From NCBI GenBank assembly GCA_003151515.1, contig PLXS01000030.1, positions 15,757 to 79,756 on the forward strand: DNA of 64,000 nt, written 5' to 3'. The stretch is from Opitutaceae bacterium. GTDB lineage: Bacteria; Verrucomicrobiota; Verrucomicrobiia; Opitutales; Opitutaceae. Position 1 is the first letter of the stretch. Every line of letters begins with the position of its first letter. The position numbers were made by a program, and so were the translations under genes. This document shows positions 43,416 through 50,822 of this stretch, one piece after another. The notes below the pieces were generated by a model that worked only from the letters and a program-made list of their open reading frames with translations, ran no database searches and had not been told where the DNA came from.

Positions 43416-44750
43416 ATGAAGGCCCTCTCCATGAAAAGAACCGCCGCAACCCTACTGGCCCTGGCCGCCCTTGGCGCGTCAGCGCCCGCAGACGGGCAGG
43501 ACCCGGCGCCCATGACCCTCTCGCAGGCCATCTCCACGGTGATCGAGCGCTACCCGTCGATCGACGCCGCGAAGGCCGCCGTGGACGCCGCCCGGGCCCG
43601 CACGATGCAGTCGAACGCGGACCGCCTGCCCCAGGTGAGCGGCAACGCCAACTACCTCTACAATTCGCTTCGGCCCTACGTGGCGTTCGCCATTCCCGGG
43701 CTCCCCCCGGGGGCCATCTACGAGAACGTCCAGGACTCGTACGTCGCGAGCGTGACCGCGAGGCAACTCCTCACGGACTTCGGACGGACCGACAAGCTGG
43801 TCGAGATGGCGCGCTCCGGCCAGATCACCGCCGAGGACGCGCTCGAGGACACGAGGCACCAGCTCGGCTACCAGACGATCCAGTCCTTCTACGGGGTCAT
43901 CCTCCTGCGCAGCTCGTCCGACGTCGCCAGGGAGGAGATCAGCGCGCTTGAGGAGGCCCTGCGCATCGCCGAGCGCAAGTTCGCCGCGGGAACCGCGACC
44001 AAGTTCGACGTGCTTACGACCCAGGTGCGCCTTTCCAACGCCCACAACCACCTGACCGACACCCTCGCCTCGCTCGAGAAGGAGGAGAACGGGCTGCGCC
44101 AGCTCCTGGGCATGGACGTCGCGGCCCCGCTCGCCGTCACGGGCGACTTCGACGCCGGCGCGCTCGCGATCCCCGAGTCGGTGGCGATCTCGGACGGGCT
44201 GATGAACCGCCCGGAGATGAAGCTCGCCAAGGACGCCGAGCAGACGGCCCGCCTGAGGCTGGATGCTGCGGACCGGGGCAACAGGCCGACGCTCGACGCG
44301 CAGGTCTCGGCGGGCCTTGAGAACGGGATCGTCCCCAGCCTCTACGACAACAAGGGCTACCTGACGGCCGGCCTCGCGCTTGAGGTGCCGATATTCACGG
44401 GGAGGCGGGTCACGGGCGACCGCCTCGAGGCCGGCGCCGGGGTCCGCTCAGCCAAGGCCCGCGAGCTCGAGCTCACCCAGGCCATCACGGCGGACGTCGC
44501 CAACGCCTACGCCGACCTGAACGCGGCAAAGGCCAGGCTCGCGAGCGCCGACACCCTTGTCGCCCAGGCGAGCGAGGCCCTGGCCCTGGCCCAGACCCGC
44601 TACGCCAACGGCGTCATAACGAACTTCGAGCTCCTCGACGCCCAGAGCTCCATGCGGGCGGCCGAGCTCACGCGCCTGCAGGCGCGCTACGACTGCGTCC
44701 TCGCGCGCCAAGCCGTCGCGCGCGCCGCCGGCGTCGCCCCCCAGCCCTAA
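43416..44750 (+). CDS. tolC: TolC-family outer-membrane efflux channel
   Basis: 444 residues. Signal peptide MKRTAATLLALAALGASAPADG (from the second Met, 43431, if that start is used), then two tandem OEP repeats: LSQAISTVIERYPSID ... and, after residue ~230, LAIPESVAISDGLMNRPEMKLAKDAEQTARLRLDAADRGNRPTL. Long alpha-helical hairpins (IAERKFAAGTATKFDVLTTQVRL, LALAQTRYANGVITNFELLDAQSSMRAAEL) are the usual TolC/OprM patterns. Third gene of the emrAB-tolC operon, forming the outer-membrane exit of a complete tripartite system. Confidence 0.93.
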   Translation: MKALSMKRTAATLLALAALGASAPADGQDPAPMTLSQAISTVIERYPSIDAAKAAVDAARARTMQSNADRLPQVSGNANYLYNSLRPYVAFAIPGLPPGAIYENVQDSYVASVTARQLLTDFGRTDKLVEMARSGQITAEDALEDTRHQLGYQTIQSFYGVILLRSSSDVAREEISALEEALRIAERKFAAGTATKFDVLTTQVRLSNAHNHLTDTLASLEKEENGLRQLLGMDVAAPLAVTGDFDAGALAIPESVAISDGLMNRPEMKLAKDAEQTARLRLDAADRGNRPTLDAQVSAGLENGIVPSLYDNKGYLTAGLALEVPIFTGRRVTGDRLEAGAGVRSAKARELELTQAITADVANAYADLNAAKARLASADTLVAQASEALALAQTRYANGVITNFELLDAQSSMRAAELTRLQARYDCVLARQAVARAAGVAPQP

Positions 44751-44804
44751 GGGGCCGGGACGGGCGCGGTTGACGAGGGGCGCACCGTCTGCTGTCTTTT
44801 CGCC

Positions 44805-45614
44805 ATGTACACCATCATCGGTGGCGACGGCAAGGAGTACGGTCCAGTGTCCGCCGAGCAGGTTCGCGGCTGGATCGCGGGCGGGCGGGCCAACTTGAAG
44901 ACGAGGGTCAAGGCCCTCGGTAGCGATGAATGGAAGAGCGTGGAGGACTTCCCCGAATTGACGGCCGCGGCGGCCACGGTGTCGGCGTCCTCGGCCCCGG
45001 CGCGCAATCTGGACATCCTGAGCTGCTACGAGCGCAGCTGGACGCTTCTGAAGGCCAACTTCTGGCCGCTGGTCGGCGTGAACCTGCTTGTGGTGGTGAT
45101 GCTGCTCCTGATAGGGGCGACCCACTTCGGGGCAATCCTCATGGGGTCCCTGCTAGGCGGCGTCATCGTCGCCGGCCAGTACTACTTCTTCCTGCTAAGG
45201 GTCCGCGGGCAGCCCGCGACGCTGAAGGACGCCTTCGCCGGGTTCACCAAAGCCTTCGTGCAGCTGCTGGTGGCGGACATCCTGCTCTCCCTCTTCTACA
45301 CGCTCGGGCTCATCTGCCTCGTGCTTCCCGGCATCTACCTGGTGGTCGCCTACTCCTTCACCTACGTCCTTGCGGCCGACAAGGGCCTCGGTTTCTGGGA
45401 GGCGATGGAGACGAGCCGCAGGGTGGCCACCGGCCAGTGGTGGCGGGTCTTCGGCCTGATGCTCCTCGGTATTCCGTTCGCGCTCCTCGGCATCGCCGCG
45501 CTCGGCGTCGGCCTCCTGGTCACGTGGCCCCTGATAACCGGGGCGTTCGTCTACGCCTACGAGGACCTGTTCAACGCGAAGCCGGCCGCCCCCGTCACCC
45601 CTTCTTCTCCCTGA
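44805..45614 (+). CDS. GYF_2 domain membrane protein
   Basis: 269 residues. N-terminal GYF_2 (DUF4339) domain, residues 1-55: YTIIGGDGKEYGPVSAEQVRGWIAGGRANLKTRVKALGSDEWKSVEDF, probably a protein-interaction module for proline-rich partners. The remainder has about six membrane helices resembling the YciC/DUF975 type (LVGVNLLVVVMLLLIGAT; VLPGIYLVVAYSFTYVLAADKGLGFWEAMETSRRVATGQWWRVFGLMLL). Function unknown. Its 3' end overlaps the convergent doxX-like gene by 20 bp. Confidence 0.82.
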   Translation: MYTIIGGDGKEYGPVSAEQVRGWIAGGRANLKTRVKALGSDEWKSVEDFPELTAAAATVSASSAPARNLDILSCYERSWTLLKANFWPLVGVNLLVVVMLLLIGATHFGAILMGSLLGGVIVAGQYYFFLLRVRGQPATLKDAFAGFTKAFVQLLVADILLSLFYTLGLICLVLPGIYLVVAYSFTYVLAADKGLGFWEAMETSRRVATGQWWRVFGLMLLGIPFALLGIAALGVGLLVTWPLITGAFVYAYEDLFNAKPAAPVTPSSP

Positions 45615-46053
45615 ACAGAAGCGAGTCGAGGGCGATCCTGCCCGGGCCGAACACGAAGACGATCACGGCGGCGAACAGGAACGGCGTCGCCGAGGTGAAC
45701 TTGTCGGTGTCCGAGAATATGGCGTGCAGGGAATCCTTCTCGGCCGTCGCGTAGGCGACGCACATCACGCAGACGAGCGCGGGCGAGGCGAAGCGCGAGA
45801 GCAGGCCCAGCGCGAGGAGGGTCCCGCAGCCCAGCTCGGTGCACGAGGCCATCCCGGCGTTTAGCTTCGGGGCCGGGATGCCGAGCGAGTCGAAATACCC
45901 CGCGACCTGGCCCAAGCGGTGCAGCTTCCCCCAGCCCGTCTGCATGAACTGCCATCCCCAGTAGACGCGTACGATCAGCAGGAACGGGCATCTGAGCCAT
46001 GAGCCGGCCGTCGCCAGGAGGCCGTTTAGCTTGGAGATGAAGGCAAAGAGCAT
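45595..46053 (-). CDS. DoxX-family membrane protein of the bufferin-like operon
   Basis: 152 residues, four membrane helices. DoxX motifs: LLIVRVYWGWQFMQTGWGKLHRLGQVAGYFDSLGIPAPKLNAGMASCTELGCGTLLALGL, then AYATAEKDSLHAIFSD (periplasmic loop) and FLFAAVIVFVFGPGRIALD. DoxX-type proteins are regular members of MNIO/DUF692 peptide operons (called BufD there), possibly giving redox support. It lies 36 bp after the DUF2063 gene on the same strand, last gene of the operon. Confidence 0.87.
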   Translation of the reverse strand: MLFAFISKLNGLLATAGSWLRCPFLLIVRVYWGWQFMQTGWGKLHRLGQVAGYFDSLGIPAPKLNAGMASCTELGCGTLLALGLLSRFASPALVCVMCVAYATAEKDSLHAIFSDTDKFTSATPFLFAAVIVFVFGPGRIALDSLLFREKKG

Positions 46054-46089
46054 GTTTTTTCTTGGGGTGATTGCCGTCCGTGGACCTGG

Positions 46090-47022
46090 CTAGGATGCGC
46101 GGGCGCCGCTTTTATTCCCGGGGGCGCAGAACCAGCCAAGAGCCATCCAGACCTTGAACCAACGGCGCACGCGCCCGGGCGTGGCCGCCGGCCCGCCCGC
46201 CACGACGGCCCTCGACAGCGTTTCGCCCCGGGCGAGCGCCGATAGAATCCGGAACGCCGCGGGATCGAGCCTCTTGTAGAAGAGCCTGTCGTTGAGCCTG
46301 TGCACGGCGACCAGGGTGCGGGCCGGCCGGGGAAGCGCCGCCCGGCGGGCCGGGCGGTGGAAGGCGGCCTCGACCGGCGTGTTGCTCGCCTCCGAGCGCA
46401 GCGCGTCGCGCCGCTTGACGCGGATCAGGTACGTGTCGACCGGATAGCGCAGGTCGAGGAGCGTCACGTAGGGCTGCAGCCCGAGCCTCAGTCGCGCCGG
46501 GGGCGCGGACGCAAGGTGCGCCGCCGCCATGACCTCGCGCGCCTCGCCGTCGAAGGCCACCGTCTGCGCCCATTCAAAGCGGGCGATCTCCGCGGCAAGC
46601 GCGGTCCTGGGCGCCGTCAGGCGCGGGTTCTCGCGGATGAACCGCTCAAGGCGCGAGCACAGGTCCCGCAGCGTGAAGGAGCGCGACGGGCACCTCTCAA
46701 GGTAGGCCTGCGCGAGCCTGTCGAACGCCCGGTCCCCGAGCGCGGACACGAGGCCCGGGCAGTCGTCGCGGATCGCGTCGAAGAGCCTGAACCAGTACAT
46801 CCTGTTGTAGAGCTGGAGGCGCTCCACCGAGGTGAGCCTGTCGTTCGGCTTCACGAACTCGGCGGCCACCGTCTCCATCGGCCGGCCGTCGATCCAGAGC
46901 GGCTGCAGCCGGTCGTCCGCGGTGAGGGGCCGCAGCACGGCCGCGGCCATCATCCGCTGGAATTTCCTCAGGTCGGAGGTGGAGGCGATGCGCCTGGGCG
47001 CGTGCCTGGGCGGCGGTTTCAC
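46090..47022 (-). CDS. DUF2063 / BufC-HvfC family partner of the MNIO enzyme
   Basis: 310 residues. The N-terminal DUF2063 domain is recognised by LRKFQRMMAAAVLRPLT, then RLTSVERLQLYNRMYWFRLFDAIRDDCPGLVSALGDRAFDRLAQAYLERCPSRSFTLRDL. The C-terminal part (ALARGETLSRAVVAG) has a winged-helix look. In known systems this protein binds the DUF692 enzyme and presents the precursor peptide to it; the older label was putative DNA-binding protein. The GTG start at 47022 overlaps the MNIO stop as GTGA, so the two are translationally coupled and probably made in equal amounts. Confidence 0.87.
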   Translation of the reverse strand: MKPPPRHAPRRIASTSDLRKFQRMMAAAVLRPLTADDRLQPLWIDGRPMETVAAEFVKPNDRLTSVERLQLYNRMYWFRLFDAIRDDCPGLVSALGDRAFDRLAQAYLERCPSRSFTLRDLCSRLERFIRENPRLTAPRTALAAEIARFEWAQTVAFDGEAREVMAAAHLASAPPARLRLGLQPYVTLLDLRYPVDTYLIRVKRRDALRSEASNTPVEAAFHRPARRAALPRPARTLVAVHRLNDRLFYKRLDPAAFRILSALARGETLSRAVVAGGPAATPGRVRRWFKVWMALGWFCAPGNKSGARAS

Positions 47023-47867
47023 ACCGCGGCCCTCTTTGCGCCGTCAATGAACTCGTTCGCCTTGAGGGCCTCGTTGTGCACCTCGTCGAACGAGGGGATC
47101 TTGTCGTCCCACTCCAGAAGGGTCGCCGTTACGCCGCACAGGCGCGTGGCGTGCGCGTAGAGCTTCCAGACGGGGTCGAGTACCGGGTGGTCGTGCGTGT
47201 CCAGGATGTACTTCTCGAACTTGGTGTGGCCGGCGACGTGCATCTGCCCGACGCGGTGGTGCGGGATGTTGTTCACGTAGTCGTACGGGTCGAAGCCGTG
47301 GTTCTTGGACGAGACGTAGATGTTGTTTACGTCCAGCAGAATCCCGCAGTCCGCGAGCTCGACCACCTCGGTGAGGAATTCCCATTCGGTCATCTCGGAG
47401 GCGTGGAACTCGACGTAGCTGCTCACGTTCTCCACGCACACGGGCACCTCCACGTAGTCGCGCACCTGGCGGATCTTCTCGGCGGTGCGCCGGGCGGCGG
47501 CGAACGTGTACGGCATCGGCAGCAGGTCGTGCGTGTACGTCCCGTCGACGCTGCCCCAGCACAGGTGGTCCGACAGCCAGGGGGTCTTCGTGCGCCTTGC
47601 CAGGCCCTTCAGCCTCCTCAGGTGGGTCCTGTCGGGCCTGTCCGCCGAGCCGAAGTACATCGAGACCCCGTGCTGCACGACGCGGTACTGCTCGAGGATC
47701 TGGTCGAGGAGCGCGAGCGGGCGGCCGCCCTCAACCATGAAGTTCTCGGAGATGATCTCAAACCAGTCGACGACCGGCTTCTTCGAGAGGATGTGCGAGT
47801 AGTGGGGGACGCGAAGGCCTATGCCTATGCCGTAGCTGGTCTGCCCGTTGAATCGGTTGGCTGGCAT
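47019..47867 (-). CDS. MNIO (DUF692) peptide-modifying iron oxidase, BufB/MbnB-like
   Basis: 282 residues, TIM-barrel multinuclear non-heme iron oxidase. Motifs: GIGLRVPHYSHILSKKPVVDWFEIISENFM, VVQHGVSMYFGSAD, LSDHLCWGSVDG, VCVENVSSYVEFHASEMTEWEFL, CGILLDVNNIYVSSKNHGFDP, GQMHVAGHTKF, DTHDHPVLDPVW, TLLEWDDKIPSFDEV. The His, Asp, Asn and Glu residues in these blocks are the iron ligands of the family. Such enzymes oxidise cysteines of a partner peptide (oxazolone/thioamide in methanobactin, thiooxazole in bufferins). The obvious substrate is the Cys-rich protein at 47919-48212. The ATG follows a terminator U-tract with no room for a ribosome site, so its translation is unusual. Confidence 0.93.
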   Translation of the reverse strand: MPANRFNGQTSYGIGIGLRVPHYSHILSKKPVVDWFEIISENFMVEGGRPLALLDQILEQYRVVQHGVSMYFGSADRPDRTHLRRLKGLARRTKTPWLSDHLCWGSVDGTYTHDLLPMPYTFAAARRTAEKIRQVRDYVEVPVCVENVSSYVEFHASEMTEWEFLTEVVELADCGILLDVNNIYVSSKNHGFDPYDYVNNIPHHRVGQMHVAGHTKFEKYILDTHDHPVLDPVWKLYAHATRLCGVTATLLEWDDKIPSFDEVHNEALKANEFIDGAKRAAV

Positions 47868-47903
47868 AAAGAAAAACGCGGCCGGTCTTCACCCGGCCGC
47901 GTT
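47868..47903 (-). terminator. Intrinsic terminator/attenuator between precursor and MNIO genes
   Basis: 11-bp perfect stem AACGCGGCCGG / CCGGCCGCGTT (47875-47885 with 47893-47903), 7-nt loop. On the minus strand the stem runs into TTTTTCTTT (47876-47868), directly followed by the ATG of the MNIO gene at 47867. Read-through would set the ratio of precursor to enzyme. Confidence 0.85.
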
Positions 47904-47918
47904 GCTTCCAAGCACAGA

Positions 47919-48212
47919 TCAGGCGAAGACGACGCTGCTCGGGGTCGGCGTGGGGCTCGTGTTCGTGCTGCAGCCGCCCTTGCCCTTGCAGGAGTTCTGG
48001 CCCTTGCAGCCGTTGTCTCCGGACTTGCACCCGCCCGTGCCCTTGCAGGAGTTCTGGCCCTTGCAGTCGTGCTTGCCCGCGTCCTTCGAAGCGTCCTTCG
48101 AGGAATCGCCGCTTCCTGCCTGGTCGTGGGCGAATGCGCGCGCGGCCGTGGATCCTGCGTAGAGCCCGGCCATGGCCGCGGCGGTGACGATCAAGCGTGT
48201 CGTTTTGTTCAT
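47919..48212 (-). CDS. Secreted Cys-rich bufferin-like precursor peptide
   Basis: 97 residues from the ATG at 48212. Signal peptide about 1-28 (MNKTTRLIVTAAAMAGLYAG ... ARAFA, then HDQAG). An acidic/Ser/Lys linker follows, then two near-identical Cys units: CKGQNSCKGTGGC (50-62) and CKGQNSCKGKGGC (69-81), each C-x5-C-x5-C, joined by KSGDNG. A Pro/Thr/Ser tail ends SSVVFA. The pattern and the neighbouring DUF692, DUF2063 and DoxX genes mark it as the substrate of an MNIO enzyme, probably exported to chelate copper or another metal after cysteine modification. An upstream in-frame ATG at 48305 with GGAGG 4 nt before it would add 31 residues; I prefer 48212 because it gives a normal signal peptide. 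Confidence 0.85.
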   Translation of the reverse strand: MNKTTRLIVTAAAMAGLYAGSTAARAFAHDQAGSGDSSKDASKDAGKHDCKGQNSCKGTGGCKSGDNGCKGQNSCKGKGGCSTNTSPTPTPSSVVFA

Positions 48213-48303
48213 ATGTAACTGTTGTTTTTGGTTCTCCGGGAAACCGGGGCGGGTCCGCACCATGCGGGCCCGTCGGTACGGGGTATGAGCTGTCGATATG
48301 GGC

Positions 48304-48331
48304 ATTATTCCTCCGGCTAATGAAAATTCAA
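48304..48331 (-). promoter_or_regulatory. Candidate promoter of the bufferin-like operon
   Basis: Minus strand TTGAAT (48331-48326), 16 bp, AATAAT (48309-48304). Transcripts starting near 48297 would have an ~85-nt leader with two possible hairpins, GGTTCTCC/GGGAAACC (48230-48245) and around GGGTCCGCA/TGCGGGCCC (48251-48271). The same DNA also reads GGAGG-AATA-ATG, a rival ribosome site and start (48305), so either reading is tentative. Confidence 0.3.
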
Positions 48332-48365
48332 CCGGAATGGGTGCGCGCCACCCGAAAGTCACAGC

Positions 48366-49331
48366 TCACATGACCCGGTCGACCATCGCCGCGCCAGTCT
48401 CGAACGCCGCGAGGTTGGACAGGAAGTGGCGCACCAGCTCGGCGGCCTCGTCCCGGCGGCCCCCGGCCATGTGCGGGGTGATGAAGCAGTTGGGGGCCGA
48501 CCAGAGCGGGTGGCCGGGAGGCAGGGGCTCCGGCGTCGTCACGTCCAGATGCGCCGCGCCAAGCCTGCCCGCAGCCAGGGCCTCGATGAGCGCCTCCTGG
48601 TCGACCGTCGCGCCCCTGCCGACGTTGTAGAAGCGGGCCCCGGGCTTCATGCAGGATATCCTGCGGGCGTTCACGTAGTTGCGGGTCTCCTCGTTCTCCG
48701 GGAGGACATCGACGACGTGGTCGGCCTCCTCAAGGACCTGGGACAGCTTCCCCTCCGGGACGACGTGCACGCCGGGCTCGCTGCGGATGCTGCGCCGCAC
48801 GGCGTAGATGCGCGCCGAAAAGGGCCCGAGCAGCTGCGCCAGGCGCCGGCCGATCGCCCCGAAGCCCAGCATCACCACGGTGGACCCGGCAAGCAGGCGC
48901 GCCTCGGAGCGCCGCTCGGCCTGCGGCCATCCCCGGTCCCCGAGCTGCGTGCCGTACGAGGGGAGAAGGCGGCGGCCGTCGGCAAGCATCATCGCAAGCA
49001 CGTGCTCGGCGCACGCGTCGGCATAGACCTGCGAGGCGTTGGTGAAGGCGATCCCGCGGGATCGGACCGCCTCGCGGAACGCGTCGTTGTCGTAGCGCGT
49101 GTAGCCCGCGGTCGAGACCTCGATCCATCGAAGGCTCGGGCTCGCGAGGCAGTCGGCGGGGGCGGGCTGGCCGAACGCGACGTCAGCCGAGGCGAGCGCC
49201 GGGTCCCTGCGCCCGTGGGCGAGGACGGACGGCTGCCTCTCCTGCGCGAGGACGAGCGTGTGCGCCCCGACGCCCTGCCCGAGGAGCCGCATGGCCGCGG
49301 GGCCAAAGTCCCCGTTGCACCAGATCGTCAC
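48366..49331 (-). CDS. D-isomer-specific 2-hydroxyacid dehydrogenase
   Basis: 321 residues. NAD(P)-dependent reduction or oxidation of a 2-keto/2-hydroxy acid. Rossmann motif VVMLGFGAIGRRLAQLL, catalytic Arg region NVGRGATVDQEALIEALAAGRLGAAHLDV, Glu in TTPEPLPPGHPLW, catalytic His in FITPHMAGG. The N-terminal half is degenerate, as in many of these enzymes. The GTG at 49331 overlaps the stop of the lipoprotein gene as GTGA and begins MTIWCNGDFGPAAM; the longer open frame upstream is in the wrong gene. Substrate unknown; the operon with a binding lipoprotein may tie it to the compound taken up. Confidence 0.87.
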   Translation of the reverse strand: MTIWCNGDFGPAAMRLLGQGVGAHTLVLAQERQPSVLAHGRRDPALASADVAFGQPAPADCLASPSLRWIEVSTAGYTRYDNDAFREAVRSRGIAFTNASQVYADACAEHVLAMMLADGRRLLPSYGTQLGDRGWPQAERRSEARLLAGSTVVMLGFGAIGRRLAQLLGPFSARIYAVRRSIRSEPGVHVVPEGKLSQVLEEADHVVDVLPENEETRNYVNARRISCMKPGARFYNVGRGATVDQEALIEALAAGRLGAAHLDVTTPEPLPPGHPLWSAPNCFITPHMAGGRRDEAAELVRHFLSNLAAFETGAAMVDRVM

Positions 49332-49744
49332 TTGCCGATGGCGTTTACCACGATGCGGTGGGGGTCCGCCGCGTTGCCCAGGGTGACGGCGTAGCCGTTC
49401 ATGTTGAGGTACCTGACCCTGCCGCCCCACGAGACGCGCGCCTCGACGTTGAGCCCGTGGCGCAGGAGTTCGTCCTCGGCCAGGTACTCGACACGGAAGG
49501 CGACGGGCGATGCGCCCGGCTTGGTGATGGTCTGCGAGCCGAGCACGCGAAGCGGGGTGTCTCCCCTCTGGGGCACCACGATGCGAACGGCGACCACCGC
49601 GCCGGCGGGCAGCAGGGCGTCGCCCAGGTCGACGGTGCCTATGAGGACCCGCGAGGGGTCCCCCTCGGGGGTCGTGTCCAAGTGGCCGCAGCCCGCGAGG
49701 GCGGCGGCCGCAACGGCGGCAAGGATGGCAAGTGTCGGCTTCAC
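49328..49744 (-). CDS. YbaY/YscW-like lipoprotein
   Basis: 138 residues. Signal and lipobox LAILAAVAAAALAGC (Cys19), so lipid-anchored. The mature part is a small beta-sandwich: VLIGTVDLGDALLPAGAVVAVRIVVPQRGDTPLRVLGSQTI, then SPVAFRVEYLAEDELLRHGLNVEARVSWGGRVRYLNMN, the pattern of YbaY-type lipoproteins. Role unknown. Overlaps both neighbours by 4 bp (ATGA upstream, GTGA downstream). Confidence 0.78.
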   Translation of the reverse strand: MKPTLAILAAVAAAALAGCGHLDTTPEGDPSRVLIGTVDLGDALLPAGAVVAVRIVVPQRGDTPLRVLGSQTITKPGASPVAFRVEYLAEDELLRHGLNVEARVSWGGRVRYLNMNGYAVTLGNAADPHRIVVNAIGK

Positions 49745-50733
49745 GGGAGGAATTCCGTCGTCATGGCCTGGTCCACAGTGAGCCCGCCTTTCTGCAGGAT
49801 GCCAAGCTCCTCGAGCTGGCGGATCTGCAGGGCGATGCGCTCGCGGGTTATCCTGCCGACCATGGAGTCGTCAGAGGCGCCGCGACCGACGACCAGCTTC
49901 TCCTTGATGATCAGGTCGCGGCAGAACTTCATGAATTCGTCGGTGTTGTTGGGGTTCGCGCTCTTCATGAGCGCGTTGCCCGGCGAGGGGTCGCCCTCGA
50001 TGTAGTCCTTCCACCCGCGTATGTAGGCGGCCATGAACGCGCGCAGGTGGCCGGCGTTGCGGTTCGCCCATGGGCGGTTGGCCACGAGCGTCGCGTACGC
50101 GTCGAACCCGGCGTCCCACTCGAAGAGGAATTTCGGGGGCTTCCCGCCGCCCTTGACGATGTAGTAGGGCTCCGCGGTGTAGTAGCCCTGCTGGATGAAG
50201 TTCGGGTTGGCGATGAAGTTGGCGACCTCGAAGTTCTGGGGGATGGTGTTGAACTCGATGTGGTACTTCCTCTTCAGGTAGGGGATGAAGGCCCACTCGG
50301 GCCGCGCCATGATGGTCTTGCCGTTCAAGTCCTCGAAGCGCTTCACGGGATTGTCGGCGTGGAGCATGAGCACCGTCGGGTCGTTCTGGTATACGGCCCC
50401 GATCATGACGACGGGCAGCCGCTGCGCGATGGCTATCAGCGTGTTCGTGCTGTCGGTCTGCCCGATGTCGGCCTTGTCCGTGACCACCTTCTGCATCACG
50501 AACGCGTTGGCCCCACCCTGGACGAGGTCCACGTCGAGGCCCGCCTCCCTGAAGTAGCCCTTGGCGAGCGCCTGGTAGAGGCCCCCGTGCTCGGGCTCCG
50601 CGACCCAGTCCAGCTGGACCGTGACCCTGAACGGCTGCGCGGCGCCGGCAGGGGCCTCGGGGGCCCTGCGGGAGCAGCCCGCGGCCGCGAGGGCCGCGGC
50701 GCACCCAAGGGCAATCATTCGCTGGGCTTTCAT
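49741..50733 (-). CDS. NMT1/THI5-type ABC substrate-binding lipoprotein (paralog 1)
   Basis: 330 residues from the ATG at 50733 (MKAQRMIALG; an ATG 4 codons earlier is possible). Lipobox AAGC. NMT1/SsuA-like fold: VTVQLDWVAEPEHGGLYQALAKGYFREAGLDVDLVQGG, DIGQTDSTNTLIAIAQRLPVVMIGAVYQNDP, DLNGKTIMARPEWAFIPYL, FIQQGYYTAEPYYI. Such proteins bind pyrimidines, nitrate, sulfonates or flavins. It is clearly related to the protein at 54507-55529 (same EHGG-YQALAKG, FIQQ, RGW-D--GDP motifs). No permease or ATPase lies next to it, so it may share the transporter at 55529-57117. Confidence 0.88.
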   Translation of the reverse strand: MKAQRMIALGCAAALAAAGCSRRAPEAPAGAAQPFRVTVQLDWVAEPEHGGLYQALAKGYFREAGLDVDLVQGGANAFVMQKVVTDKADIGQTDSTNTLIAIAQRLPVVMIGAVYQNDPTVLMLHADNPVKRFEDLNGKTIMARPEWAFIPYLKRKYHIEFNTIPQNFEVANFIANPNFIQQGYYTAEPYYIVKGGGKPPKFLFEWDAGFDAYATLVANRPWANRNAGHLRAFMAAYIRGWKDYIEGDPSPGNALMKSANPNNTDEFMKFCRDLIIKEKLVVGRGASDDSMVGRITRERIALQIRQLEELGILQKGGLTVDQAMTTEFLP

Positions 50734-50822
50734 CCTTCGGCACATCGGTAGCGCGGCCGCGCGCCGCCCGCAACTGCGCAGTGCTCGCCCGCGGGGCGGG
50801 GTTTGTGCTAGGCAACGCTCTC

